A stretch of DNA of 64,000 nucleotides from Sphingomonas phyllosphaerae FA2 (lineage in GTDB: Bacteria > Pseudomonadota > Alphaproteobacteria > Sphingomonadales > Sphingomonadaceae): contig NZ_KE386571.1 of assembly GCF_000427645.1 (NCBI RefSeq), forward strand, positions 2,934,895 through 2,998,894, given 5' to 3'. Position 1 is the stretch's first letter. Every line of letters starts with the position of its first letter. Positions 28,423 to 36,923 of the stretch are shown here, one piece after another. The notes below the pieces were generated by a model, which was not told the origin of the DNA, did no database searches, and saw only the letters and a program-made list of their open reading frames with translations. Both the position numbers and the translations under genes were made by a program.

Positions 28423-29330
28423 CCGAACAGGATCGCCGACAGCTTGCGCCGCTGCGCCGACACCCACGGATCTTCCAGCCCGACGACCTCGAACAGCTTG
28501 AGCAACTGTTGCCGCGCCGCATCGTCGTTCCATGCGCGGTCCGCCGCAACGATCGACAGGAAGCCGTTCGCCGCCGCCTCGCGATCGCCCGCCGCCATCC
28601 GCGCATTGGCGAGATCGAAGCGCGCCTGAAGGTCGTCGGGGTTCGCCGCCACCGCCGCCTCGAGCGGGGCGAGATCGTCGACCGCAGGGGCCGATTTGGC
28701 GAGCGCCAGCGCCGCCGCCGCGCGCTGCACGTCGGGCAGCTTCGCGACATCCTCGGGCAATGCCGCGATCGCCGCCTCGGCGTCCTCGACCTGCCCCGCG
28801 GCGACCAGCGCACGGATGCGTCCCGACAGCACCGCATGATGTTCCGGCGCCATCTCGGCGAGCTGATCGAAGATCGACAGCGCGCGCTCGGCATCGCCCT
28901 CGGCCAGCACCTGCTCGCCCATCGCGATCAGCGGCTCCAGCTCGGCGTCCTGCGACTGCGCCTCACCGCTGATCGGCAATTGGCGCAGCAACTGGTCGAG
29001 CATCGCCTTCAACTGCGATTCGGTGCGGGCGCTGGTCAGGTCGGCGACCAGCTGCCCCTGGAACATCGCATAGACGGTCGGGATCGAGCGGATCTGGAAC
29101 TGCGCCGCAATGAACTGGTCCTTGTCGGTATCGACCTTGGCCAGCACCACGCCCTTGTCGGCATATTCCGCCGCGACCTTTTCCAGCACCGGCGTCAGCG
29201 CCTTGCACGGCCCGCACCATTCCGCCCAGAAATCGACGATCACCAGCTGCGTCATCGACGGTTCGACGACGTCGGCGCGGAACCGCTGGACGGCTTCCTT
29301 CTCGGCGGGGGACATGCCTAACGTGGCCAA
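28419..29330 (-). CDS. cnoX: CnoX/YbbN-type thioredoxin-TPR co-chaperone
   Basis: A 303-residue protein with a thioredoxin domain (FWAEWCGPCKAL, active-site C39/C42; cis-Pro in RSIPTVYAM) followed by tetratricopeptide-like helices from about residue 120 to the end. The family protects proteins from oxidation and passes them to GroEL/DnaK. Here the CxxC pair is intact, unlike E. coli CnoX, so redox activity is likely. The start is TTG 29330, giving the conserved MATLG N-terminus with AGGAG 7 nt upstream; ATG 29315 is the alternative. Confidence 0.92.
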   Translation of the reverse strand: MATLGMSPAEKEAVQRFRADVVEPSMTQLVIVDFWAEWCGPCKALTPVLEKVAAEYADKGVVLAKVDTDKDQFIAAQFQIRSIPTVYAMFQGQLVADLTSARTESQLKAMLDQLLRQLPISGEAQSQDAELEPLIAMGEQVLAEGDAERALSIFDQLAEMAPEHHAVLSGRIRALVAAGQVEDAEAAIAALPEDVAKLPDVQRAAAALALAKSAPAVDDLAPLEAAVAANPDDLQARFDLANARMAAGDREAAANGFLSIVAADRAWNDDAARQQLLKLFEVVGLEDPWVSAQRRKLSAILFG

Positions 29331-29337
29331 AGGGGCG

Positions 29338-29342
29338 CTCCT
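29338..29342 (-). promoter_or_regulatory. Ribosome binding site supporting the TTG start of cnoX
   Basis: The minus strand reads AGGAG 7 nt before TTG 29330. The spacing to the next ATG (29315) would be far too long. Confidence 0.65.
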
Positions 29343-29444
29343 GAAATTGCTTGCCCCCTTATGTGGGATGGCGGCGGGGGATACAAACCCCCCGCCCCAC
29401 CCGCTTTGGCCGGAACGTATTCAGACTGACAGCCACCCATCATC

Positions 29445-29531
29445 CGTCATCCCGGACTTGATCCGGGATCCCGCTTCTTCTTCCCCGGCCGGCAAGAAGA
29501 AGCGGGGCCCCGGATCAAGTCCGGGGCGACG
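29445..29531. repeat. REP-like palindrome, family A, copy 1
   Basis: Arms CGTCATCCCGGACTTGATCC... and ...GGATCAAGTCCGGGGCGACG flank a central GCTTCTTCTT/AAGAAGAAGC core, so the whole element can fold on itself. Further copies are at 44282, 49074, 51317 and, as a half, 63355. Confidence 0.9.
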
Positions 29532-29585
29532 AACGGGGGAGATGATCGACGCCGGCATGCGGGGCGTCGGAAAAAGGGTTGGATC

Positions 29586-29700
29586 GCGCGGAGGCGCAGA
29601 GGTGTACCGCGAGAAGCACCATCACTCTCCTTCCAGATCGTGACAGGAAGAGCGCCCAATGCGGCAAACGCATCAACTCTGCGCGCTCCGCGCCTCCGCG
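29586..29700. repeat. Inverted repeat related to the 4640-4787 element
   Basis: The left arm GCGCGGAGGCGCAGAGG (29586-29602) and right arm CTCTGCGCGCTCCGCGCCTC (inside 29678-29700) are near reverse complements. The core GGAGGCGCAGAG is shared with the element at 4640-4787. Confidence 0.7.
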
Positions 29701-29747
29701 TGAAAATCCCTTTCTCCTTTGCTTGCCCACGAACCTGATCGTCGCCC

Positions 29748-30617
29748 CTAGAACGCTGCCGTGAGCGCGAACACCACCTTGGCCCCCGCGATCGAGCCGA
29801 CCCCATCCTGCCCGCGGCTGAAGCTCGGCTGCAGATACGCAGCCTTACGGTCGGTGATGTTGGTGTCGACATAGGCGACGCCGACGGTCAGCGGCGTGCT
29901 GGGGATCACATAATCGACGCCCAGCAGCCAGTCGGCATAGGCGCCGGTCGGCGTCACACTGGTCGCAAACGGCCCCAGGCCCTTGTTGCCGCTCGACGCG
30001 CCGATATGCGCCTTGGCGGTCAGCCCGGTATTCGGGATCGCCGCGGCGGCATCCCCCCAGACGTACAGGTTGTCCCCCTTCGCACCCGGCCGGCTGTAGC
30101 CGGTCCCGTTGTCATAATCGACGTTCGCGGCGACCGTCCCGTTCGCCGACCACGCGCCCAGCGCTTCCTGCTTCGGCGCATAGGCGACGCCCGCGGTCAG
30201 GCTGACCGGGCCGGCGGTGCCGGAGAGCTTGGCGTAAGGCTCGATGAAGTCGGTGTTATCGAAGCCGCCCGGATACATGTACCAGGTCGCGCCGATATCG
30301 AGCGTGCCGCCGTTGCCGATCGGGGTCTTGAACCCGGCGATCAGGTCCAGCTCCATATTGGCGCCGCCGAACGTCCCCCAGCCGGAGAGGTTCGATCCCC
30401 AGGTGCCGATATAGACGCCGCTCTCATGCGCGATCGTGAAGCCGCCCTGCACGGCGAGGTTCTCGTCGGACTGCGACACGCCGCGGAAGCGATAGTCGCT
30501 GACCAGCCCGACCGACCCGGAAACGGTGACTGCTTTCGGCGGGGCCTCTTCCTGCGCAGCGGCGGGAACGGCGGCCAGCGCCAGCATGGCGGTGGGGATA
30601 AGGAATGCGTACTTCAT
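29748..30617 (-). CDS. TorF-family putative outer-membrane porin
   Basis: A 289-residue beta-barrel-like protein with a signal peptide (MKYAFLIPTAMLALAAVPAAA, cleaved before QEEA). The mature start VSGSVGLVSDYRFRGVSQSDENLAVQG is the TorF/Gcw_chp signature, and alternating Gly/aromatic strands run to a C-terminal Phe (FALTAAF), as expected for Bam-dependent outer-membrane insertion. Solute unknown. It lies 161 bp downstream of the SulP transporter on the same strand, so it may supply the outer-membrane route for the same anion. Confidence 0.88.
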   Translation of the reverse strand: MKYAFLIPTAMLALAAVPAAAQEEAPPKAVTVSGSVGLVSDYRFRGVSQSDENLAVQGGFTIAHESGVYIGTWGSNLSGWGTFGGANMELDLIAGFKTPIGNGGTLDIGATWYMYPGGFDNTDFIEPYAKLSGTAGPVSLTAGVAYAPKQEALGAWSANGTVAANVDYDNGTGYSRPGAKGDNLYVWGDAAAAIPNTGLTAKAHIGASSGNKGLGPFATSVTPTGAYADWLLGVDYVIPSTPLTVGVAYVDTNITDRKAAYLQPSFSRGQDGVGSIAGAKVVFALTAAF

Positions 30618-30778
30618 GGAACCTCCTGATGGTAAGAGGCTCCTCCTGCTTGCGGTCCGCTACGCTCTCCCCCGCCTTGGCCAGCGGGAGGGCGATGGCT
30701 GGCCCACCATCAAAACCTATTTGCGCCGCATTGCAGCAATGTTTCTGATGTGCATCAAAAGATTGCTGCGCTGCTACG

Positions 30779-32338
30779 TCAGTGCTGATCGTCGTTCAGT
30801 GTGGCGATCCGGCCACGCGCGCCGGTGACCTGCACCGATTGACCCGAGGCGCGTCGACGCTGGAACCAGTCGCGCAGCATCTCCGCGCTGGTATGATCGA
30901 CCGCGTTGAGCCGCGTCGCGTCGATCCGCACCGGCGTGTCGGTCGGCACCCGGTCGAGCGTCTCGGACAGCTTGGGCAGCGTCACGAAGGTCGCGGTGCC
31001 ATCCAGCGTGATCGCATGGGTGTCCGCCTCCTGCCCCTCATAGACCCGCAGCCGCAGCCGGTGGAGATTCGGGATCAGTTCGAGCATCGTCAGCCCGATC
31101 CCGACCAGCACCCCGGTCAGCAGGTCGGTCGACACCACCGTCACCAGCGTCGCCGCCCAGATCAGCACCGGCAACACGCCATAATCGCGGAACAGGTGCG
31201 TGGCGTGCTTGACGCTGACCAGCCGGAAGCCGGTGACGACGAGGATCGCGCCCAGCGCCGCCATTGGGATCAGCTTGAGCACGAACGGCAGCGCCGCGAC
31301 GAAGCCGAGGATCCAGACGCCGTGCAGCATCGCCGACAGTCGCGTCGCCGCGCCCGCCTGTACGTTCGCCGAACTGCGCACGATCACTCCGGTCATCGGC
31401 AGCGCGCCGGCAAAGCCGCACAGCAGGTTGCCGATGCCCTGCGCGCGCAGCTCCTTGTTGTAATCGGTGCGGACGCCATTGTGCATCTTGTCGACCGCCG
31501 CCGCCGACAGCAACGTCTCGGCCGAGGCGATGAACGCGATCGCGACCGCCGCGCCGATCACCGACAGGTCGAGCAATCGCGCAAAACCCTCGCCGCTCGG
31601 CGGGGTGATCGCGGCGACGATCGAATCGGGCACCTGCACCCGCGCGACCTCCAGCCCGAACAGCAAGGAGACGATCGTGCCGGCCAGCACCCCGACCAGC
31701 GCCCCCGGCAACAGCCGCAGCGACGCAGGGCGCACCTTTTCCCAGCCGATCATCGCCGCGATCGTCACCACGCCGATCGCGAACGCGAATTCGGTCGCCT
31801 GCAGATTGCTCGGCGACAGGCCGAACAGCCGCCCCGGCATCGCCGCGAGGTTCTGGAGCCCGCTCGGCAACGGCCGATGATCGAACAGGACGTGGAACTG
31901 CCCGACGACGATCAACACGCCGATCCCCGCCAGCATCCCGTGCACCACCGCCGGAGAGATCGCCTTGAACCAGCCGCCCAGCCGGAACACGCCGGCTACG
32001 ACCTGCACCGCGCCGGCCACCACGAGGATCGGCCCGAGCGCGGCGAGCCCCTGGTCGCGCACCAGTTCGTAGACGATCACCGCCAGCCCGGCGGCGGGAC
32101 CGCTCACCTGCAACGGCGAGCCGGCGAGCGCGCCGACGATGATCCCGCCGATGATCCCGGTGATCAGCCCCTTCTCGGCGGGCGCGCCCGAGGCGATCGC
32201 GATCCCCATGCACAGCGGCATCGCGACCAGGAAGACGACGATCGACGCGGTCAGATCGCGCCCTAGCAGCGAGAACGAGGGGACCGAGATGCCCGGCCGG
32301 GTCAGCGCCGGATCGGCCGCGGGAACCACGCTGGCCAT
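30779..32338 (-). CDS. SulP-family inorganic anion transporter with STAS domain
   Basis: A 519-residue transporter with about twelve helices; LTASIVVFLVAMPLCMGIAIASG and GPAAGLAVIVYELV are the conserved early helices. The C-terminal 100 residues form a STAS regulatory domain (TDTPVRIDATRLNAVDHTSAE). SulP proteins carry sulfate, bicarbonate or other anions. The SulP/TorF-porin pairing favours bicarbonate or sulfate uptake, but this is inference. A two-component system lies immediately upstream. Confidence 0.92.
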   Translation of the reverse strand: MASVVPAADPALTRPGISVPSFSLLGRDLTASIVVFLVAMPLCMGIAIASGAPAEKGLITGIIGGIIVGALAGSPLQVSGPAAGLAVIVYELVRDQGLAALGPILVVAGAVQVVAGVFRLGGWFKAISPAVVHGMLAGIGVLIVVGQFHVLFDHRPLPSGLQNLAAMPGRLFGLSPSNLQATEFAFAIGVVTIAAMIGWEKVRPASLRLLPGALVGVLAGTIVSLLFGLEVARVQVPDSIVAAITPPSGEGFARLLDLSVIGAAVAIAFIASAETLLSAAAVDKMHNGVRTDYNKELRAQGIGNLLCGFAGALPMTGVIVRSSANVQAGAATRLSAMLHGVWILGFVAALPFVLKLIPMAALGAILVVTGFRLVSVKHATHLFRDYGVLPVLIWAATLVTVVSTDLLTGVLVGIGLTMLELIPNLHRLRLRVYEGQEADTHAITLDGTATFVTLPKLSETLDRVPTDTPVRIDATRLNAVDHTSAEMLRDWFQRRRASGQSVQVTGARGRIATLNDDQH

Positions 32339-32430
32339 TATGCGTCCAACCGGAACGATCGCGTGGCGATCACATGGGGGCGTTCGCCTGCGACGGTCAC
32401 GTCGAGTCTCCTGATGCTAACCGATCAGGT

Positions 32431-32458
32431 CGTACGGCGCGCTCCTTGCTGCCGTACG
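32431..32458. terminator. Perfect hairpin after the histidine kinase stop
   Basis: CGTACGGC and GCCGTACG are separated by a 12-nt loop, 11 bp past the stop of the kinase gene and before the SulP start. No T run follows, so termination is unproven; it may also be an operator-like palindrome. Confidence 0.4.
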
Positions 32459-32469
32459 GCGCATCCGTG

Positions 32470-33792
32470 TCATTTCGTTTCCTGCGGCGGAAGAACGATC
32501 TCAGCGCACAATCCGCCGCCGTCACGGTTGGCGAGGGTCAACCGCCCGCCTTCCTCCGCGACCGCAAGCTGCACGATCGACAACCCCAGCCCGAATCCGA
32601 CCGTGTCGCGCGATCGCGCGGGGTCGAGCCGCACGAACGGTTCGAGCACATGCTCCAGCTCATCGTCCGGGATTCCCGGCCCGTCGTCTTCGATGCGAAT
32701 TACGGCACCGGGGCGGTCGGTGATGAGCCTGATCGTGACCGTGTCGCCATAATGCAGGGCATTTTCGACCAGATTGACCAACGCACGCTTGAATCCAACG
32801 CGCCGGAGCCGCCACTCGCAATGATCCGGCCCGTCATAAGTGGCCACCCGCCCGCGGTCCTCGGCGTCGTCGGCCAGCGTCGCGCACAGCACCGCCAGAT
32901 CGACGACGCTGGTCGGCTCCGGGTCCGCCGACCCGCCGAGAAAGGCGAGCAGCGACGTGATCATCGCCTCCATCTCACTGACATCGCGGACGATTGCATC
33001 GCGCGTCTCGACGTCGGGCAGCGCCTCGGTTCGAAGGTGCAGCCGCGCCAGCGGGGTGCGCAGGTCGTGCCCGACCGCCGCCAGCGCCTGCGTCCGCCCC
33101 GCGATCAGCGCCTGGATCCGGTCCTGCATCCGGTTGAACGCCGTGATGACGCGCCGCACCTCGCCCGGCCCATCCTCCTGAACATGCTCGACAATTCCAT
33201 GCCCGACGCGATCCGCCGCTGTCGCAAGCCGCCGCAACGGCAGCAGCACGCGCCGCAGCAGCAGCGCCCCCAGCAACATCAACGCGATCGCCGGCACCAT
33301 GGCCAGCGCGATCCGCTCGAACGACAGGTTGAGGTTCGCGATCGGCTGTCGTGTGCGGAAAAACAGCCAACTTCCGTCGTCTAGCCGCAACCCGCCGGTC
33401 ACCACCGATCGCCGCCCCGGCGATTGCAGCCGCAGCCACAGGTCGGTCGAGGCGAGTGACGGCTCCCATTCGAGCACCTGCCGGTGCATCTCATCGAGCG
33501 CCGGCGCGATCGCCGGCACCGCGGGCAAGGTCGCGCTCCATTGCAGCGCATAGCGATCGGTCGTCAGCTCCGCCGCCATCGACGACCGTTCGACCTGCGG
33601 GCGCTCGGCGATCAGCCGGCGGCTGATGACCAGATGCTCGGCCAGCCTATTGGCCTCGTCGTCGCGCACCGCGAACCCGCTCGCACGCTCGTAAAGCAAG
33701 GTACTGGCACCGAATTCGATCACCAGCGTCAGGAGCAAAATGCCCAGCACCTGCCCCAGCAGGCCGACTGCCGGGCGGCGCAGGAAGGTCAT
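32470..33792 (-). CDS. Sensor histidine kinase, EnvZ-like layout
   Basis: A 440-residue membrane kinase. Helix 1 (about 8-30), a periplasmic sensor of about 130 residues, helix 2 (about 160-180), HAMP (about 181-235), a dimerisation helix with phospho-acceptor His242 in AAVGHDLRTPLARL, and the ATP-binding N box NLVENALHYG and G boxes EDDGPGIPDD and GFGLGLSIV. The signal is unknown. The response-regulator gene precedes it by 4 bp. SulP and porin genes downstream on the same strand are possible targets. Confidence 0.94.
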   Translation of the reverse strand: MTFLRRPAVGLLGQVLGILLLTLVIEFGASTLLYERASGFAVRDDEANRLAEHLVISRRLIAERPQVERSSMAAELTTDRYALQWSATLPAVPAIAPALDEMHRQVLEWEPSLASTDLWLRLQSPGRRSVVTGGLRLDDGSWLFFRTRQPIANLNLSFERIALAMVPAIALMLLGALLLRRVLLPLRRLATAADRVGHGIVEHVQEDGPGEVRRVITAFNRMQDRIQALIAGRTQALAAVGHDLRTPLARLHLRTEALPDVETRDAIVRDVSEMEAMITSLLAFLGGSADPEPTSVVDLAVLCATLADDAEDRGRVATYDGPDHCEWRLRRVGFKRALVNLVENALHYGDTVTIRLITDRPGAVIRIEDDGPGIPDDELEHVLEPFVRLDPARSRDTVGFGLGLSIVQLAVAEEGGRLTLANRDGGGLCAEIVLPPQETK

Positions 33793-33796
33793 GCGC

Positions 33797-34507
33797 TCAG
33801 CTGCGCTCGACGGGTGCGTTGAGCATATAGCCGACCCCGCGCACCGTCACGATCGGTGCCGGCGCGCCCGCGCTGCCCAGCTTGCGGCGCAACCGGCTGA
33901 CCAGCACGTCGATCGACCGATCCGAACTGTCGCCCAGTCGCGTGCGGCTCAGCTCGATCAGCCGCTCGCGCGCGATCACACGTTGCGCATGGTCGGCGAG
34001 GACCACCAGCAGATCGAATTCCGCCCCGGTCAGGTCGACGATCGCACCGCTCGGCGAGGCGAGTTCGCGGCGCGGCAGGTTCACCGTCCAGCCGTCGAAC
34101 GTCAGCATCCCCTGATCGCCCGCCCCTGCGCGCCGATCGAGCGCCGGGCGCCGCAGCACCGCGCGCACCCGCGCCACCAGCTCGCGCGTCCCGAACGGCT
34201 TGGCGATATAATCGTCCGCGCCCAGCTCCAGCCCGACCACGCGATCGGTCTCGCTGGCGCGCGCCGACATGAAGATGATCGGCACGTCGCTCTTCTGGCG
34301 CAGCGAGCGGCACAGATCGATCCCGCTCGTCCCCGGCAGCATGATGTCGAGCAGGACGAGGTCCACCGGGCCCGAATCGAGCGCCAGCCACATTTCCGGG
34401 GCGGCGGAGGCAGGACGGACGGCAAAGCCATTCTCCTGAAGCGCGCGAGCGGTGAGCATTCGGAGCGACGGATCGTCCTCGACAAGCAGGATCGTAGGGG
34501 CGGTCAT
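33797..34507 (-). CDS. OmpR-family response regulator
   Basis: A 236-residue regulator. The receiver domain has acidic residues E10/D11/D12, phospho-acceptor D54 in LVLLDIMLPG, and Lys in IAKPFGTREL. The C-terminal winged helix is of the OmpR type (LTGAEFDLLVVLADH ... SIDVLVSRLRRKL ... TVRGVGYML). Co-transcribed with the kinase that follows. Targets unknown. Confidence 0.94.
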   Translation of the reverse strand: MTAPTILLVEDDPSLRMLTARALQENGFAVRPASAAPEMWLALDSGPVDLVLLDIMLPGTSGIDLCRSLRQKSDVPIIFMSARASETDRVVGLELGADDYIAKPFGTRELVARVRAVLRRPALDRRAGAGDQGMLTFDGWTVNLPRRELASPSGAIVDLTGAEFDLLVVLADHAQRVIARERLIELSRTRLGDSSDRSIDVLVSRLRRKLGSAGAPAPIVTVRGVGYMLNAPVERS

Positions 34508-34584
34508 GCCCGCAGGACGTAGGGGCCGGACCGGACCCGGTCAATTCGGCGCGGGAAAAACGCGTTGCTTCGCAAAAAAAGCTG

Positions 34585-34613
34585 TTGCGGGTCACGGAGA
34601 CCGCCGCTAATGG
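34585..34613 (+). promoter_or_regulatory. Candidate promoter for tRNA-Gly
   Basis: TTGCGG at 34585-34590, a 17-nt spacer, then TAATGG at 34608-34613, preceded by a run of seven A that could act as an UP element. It would start transcription about 45 bp before the tRNA. Confidence 0.45.
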
Positions 34614-34664
34614 CACCACCTCACCCGACGGGAGCATCCAAATGCTTCCGATCACGGCGCCAGA

Positions 34665-34739
34665 GCGGGCGTAGCTCAGGGGTAGAGCACAACCTTGCCA
34701 AGGTTGGGGTCGAGGGTTCGAATCCCTTCGCCCGCTCCA
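34665..34739 (+). tRNA. tRNA-Gly (anticodon GCC)
   Basis: A complete cloverleaf of 75 nt including encoded CCA. Acceptor arm GCGGGCG/CGCCCGC, D arm GCTC...GAGC, anticodon stem CAACC/GGTTG with GCC at 34697-34699, and a T loop GGTTCGAATCC. Discriminator base U. Reads GGC and GGU glycine codons. Stand-alone, with the two-component system divergent upstream. Confidence 0.98.
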
Positions 34740-34850
34740 GTTTCTCGACAGACAGTTGCGCGTTCCCTTCGGGGACCTTCTGCATTTCTGTGCGCGCCTC
34801 CTTCTCCATCGACGATGACGAGGCGGCGGTGCTGCGCTACGAGCGCGCGC

Positions 34851-35555
34851 ATGACGCCGTTCTTCTCGCTCCTGCTCGCCGGTGCGCATTGGCCGGCCCG
34901 GTTGCTCGCCTGTCTCGGCGCGGCGCTGTGCCTCGCGCTGACCTTCCTTGTCTGCGCACGGCTGCCGCTCAGTCATACCGATCTGCCGATCATCGTCGCG
35001 CCGCTGGGCGCTTCGGCGGTGCTGGTGTTCGCGGTGCCCGCCAGTCCGCTGGCGCAGCCGTGGTCGGTGATCGGGGGCAACGTCATCTCGGCGCTGGTCG
35101 GGGTCGCCGCCTATCACTTGATCCCGCAGACCGCGCTGGCGGCGGGCGTGGCGGTCGGCGGCGCGATCCTCGCGATGTCGCTGCTGCGCTGTCTGCATCC
35201 GCCCGGGGGCGCGGCGGCGCTGACCGCGGTGATCGGCAGCCCCGGCATCCATGCCGCAGGCTGGACCTTCGCGTTCGCGCCGGTCGGGATCAACTCGGTC
35301 GCGCTGGTTGCGCTCGGCATCCTCTATCATCGCATGACCCGACACAGCTATCCGCACCGCACCGCAGCACCGGTCGCGGCGCCTGCACCGGGGCTACACG
35401 CCGCCGACATCGACGCCGCGCTCGCCGACCTGCACGAGACGTTCGACATCGCCCCGGAGGATCTCGACGCGCTGCTGACCCGCGCCGAGGCGCATGCCGC
35501 CGCGCGCCGCGCCGGGTCGACAAAAACGCAGCAACCCGGCACGCCAGTGCGATGA
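34851..35555 (+). CDS. HPP-family membrane protein
   Basis: A 234-residue protein with four or five helices and the HPP signature LHPPGGAAALTAVIG after APLGASAVLVFAVP. HPP proteins include nitrite transporters in plants and cyanobacteria, but bacterial substrates are mostly unknown. A polar C-terminal tail of about 60 residues (DIDAALADLHETFDIAPEDLDALL) is cytoplasmic by topology inference. The ATG 34851 start is chosen because the helix block begins just after; upstream sequence overlaps the tRNA. Overlaps the DUF72 gene by ATGA. Confidence 0.85.
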   Translation: MTPFFSLLLAGAHWPARLLACLGAALCLALTFLVCARLPLSHTDLPIIVAPLGASAVLVFAVPASPLAQPWSVIGGNVISALVGVAAYHLIPQTALAAGVAVGGAILAMSLLRCLHPPGGAAALTAVIGSPGIHAAGWTFAFAPVGINSVALVALGILYHRMTRHSYPHRTAAPVAAPAPGLHAADIDAALADLHETFDIAPEDLDALLTRAEAHAAARRAGSTKTQQPGTPVR

Positions 35556-36346
35556 CGGCTTCTTCGATTCGCGTTGGCATCGGCGGCTGGACCTATGAGC
35601 CGTGGCGCGGGACCTTCTATCCCGAGAAATGGCCGCAGAAGCGCGAGCTGGAATACGCCAGCCGCCACGTCACCGCGATCGAGGTCAACGGCACCTTCTA
35701 TTCCTCGTTCAAGCCCGCGACCTTCGCCGGCTGGCGCGCCACCGCGCCGGAGGGGTTCGTCTTCGCGCTCAAGGCGTCGCGCTATTGCGTGACGCGCAAG
35801 GTGCTCGCGGAGGCGGGCGAGTCGATTGCGCGCTTCGTCGGACAGGGGATCGTCGAGCTGGGCGACATGCTCGGTCCGATCCTGTGGCAGATGCCGGCGA
35901 CGCGGAAGTTCGATGCCGACGACATCGCCGCCTTCCTGAAGCTGTTGCCCGCCAGCGAGGCCGGCGTGCCGCTGCGTCACGCCATCCAGGTGCGGCATGA
36001 AAGCTTCGCCACGCCTGAGTTCGTCGCCTTGTGCCGCGCCGCCGACGTCGCGATCGTCCACGCTGATTCGGCAGATTATCCGGCACTGGCCGATGTGTCG
36101 GGCGACTTCGTTTATGCGCGGCTCGAGGATGCACGCGAGGAGGAGCCGGCCGGCTATCCCGCCGAAGCGCTCGACCGCTGGCGTGACGTCGCACGGCTTT
36201 GGGCGGCGGGCGGAAGCCCCGACGGCCTGCCCTATGTCGCCGAACCGGCGCCGAAACAGCCGCGCAACACCTTCATCTTCATGATAAATGGCGCGAAGGT
36301 GCGAGCGCCGCATGCCGCCATGGCGTTGATGGAGCGGCTCGGCTGA
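35552..36346 (+). CDS. DUF72 (YecE-like) TIM-barrel protein
   Basis: A 264-residue protein of the DUF72 family. RVGIGGWTYEPWRGTFYPEKW at the start, EVNGTFYSSFKPATF, FALKASRY, VRHESFATPEF and FMINGAKVRAPHAA are the conserved barrel positions. No enzymatic activity is established for the family. Translation is coupled to the HPP gene. Confidence 0.9.
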   Translation: MTASSIRVGIGGWTYEPWRGTFYPEKWPQKRELEYASRHVTAIEVNGTFYSSFKPATFAGWRATAPEGFVFALKASRYCVTRKVLAEAGESIARFVGQGIVELGDMLGPILWQMPATRKFDADDIAAFLKLLPASEAGVPLRHAIQVRHESFATPEFVALCRAADVAIVHADSADYPALADVSGDFVYARLEDAREEEPAGYPAEALDRWRDVARLWAAGGSPDGLPYVAEPAPKQPRNTFIFMINGAKVRAPHAAMALMERLG

Positions 36347-36362
36347 AATCGCGAATGTTGCG

Positions 36363-36395
36363 AATGTTGAGACACTGGCGGCTTTTCTCAACATT
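36363..36395. terminator. Perfect 9-bp inverted repeat downstream of the DUF72 gene
   Basis: AATGTTGAG and CTCAACATT are separated by 15 nt, 16 bp past the DUF72 stop. The left arm overlaps a direct repeat CGAATGTTG. It could act as a bidirectional terminator between the convergent genes, but there is no T run after the stem. Confidence 0.4.
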
Positions 36396-36451
36396 GGTGG
36401 AGCGCCGATCATGCGCCTCCCATGCCGCGCGTTGGCGCATGTAGGACAGCG

Positions 36452-36823
36452 TCAATCCGCGTCGTCGAGCGTTGCCACGATCGCGGCGATCGCCGGGTCG
36501 GTATAGGTCGCGACCGGATCGTCGGAGCCATCGGCGCGCGCGTGATAGGCCCCAGCCTCGAACGCGTCATGAACCTGCTGGAACAGCGCGGGCCAGCGGT
36601 GCGCGACGCCGTCGAGCCACAAACCCTGTAACAGCGCCCACAGGTCGCCCGCGATGCTGTCGCATACCGCATAGGACAGCTCACCGTGGTGATAAGCGCG
36701 CGCGAGCCGCGCCGCGAAGCGGTCGAGGAACGCGGCGATGTCCTCGCCCTCCCCGATCGCACCGTCGCGGAAGAGCCGCTCCGCCGCGGCCAGCGCGGTC
36801 GTGGCCGGCGACGAATCATCCAT
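36452..36823 (-). CDS. Hypothetical all-alpha protein
   Basis: A 123-residue soluble, acidic, Ala/Asp-rich protein with predicted helices throughout and no signal peptide. Distinct stretches are EDIAAFLDRFAARLARAYHHGELSYAV and LWLDGVAHRWPALFQQVHDAFE (cited by position, residues about 27-53 and 68-90). I do not recognise the family. The frame has normal alphaproteobacterial codon use and an isolated position between convergent and divergent neighbours. Function unknown. Confidence 0.6.
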   Translation of the reverse strand: MDDSSPATTALAAAERLFRDGAIGEGEDIAAFLDRFAARLARAYHHGELSYAVCDSIAGDLWALLQGLWLDGVAHRWPALFQQVHDAFEAGAYHARADGSDDPVATYTDPAIAAIVATLDDAD

Positions 36824-36923
36824 TGGCGCATCCTCGCGACAGGCTGCCGCCGCAGCGGGGCAGACGCATCAGGTGGATGGTTCTAGGCTGTTTCCGGCGG
36901 CGAAGCGACCGCAGGAGGGCGAG

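Larger units (their letters stand above)
29343..29747. other. Gene-free region of about 400 bp filled by two repeat elements
   Basis: Between cnoX and the porin gene, both on the minus strand. It holds a REP-like palindrome (29445-29531) and a second inverted repeat (29586-29700), separated by about 55 bp. No convincing coding frame is seen. Confidence 0.7.

Noticed and set aside
29447..29872. A minus-strand 141-codon frame through the repeats after cnoX.
   Set aside because: It reads through two palindromes and has no protein-like pattern.
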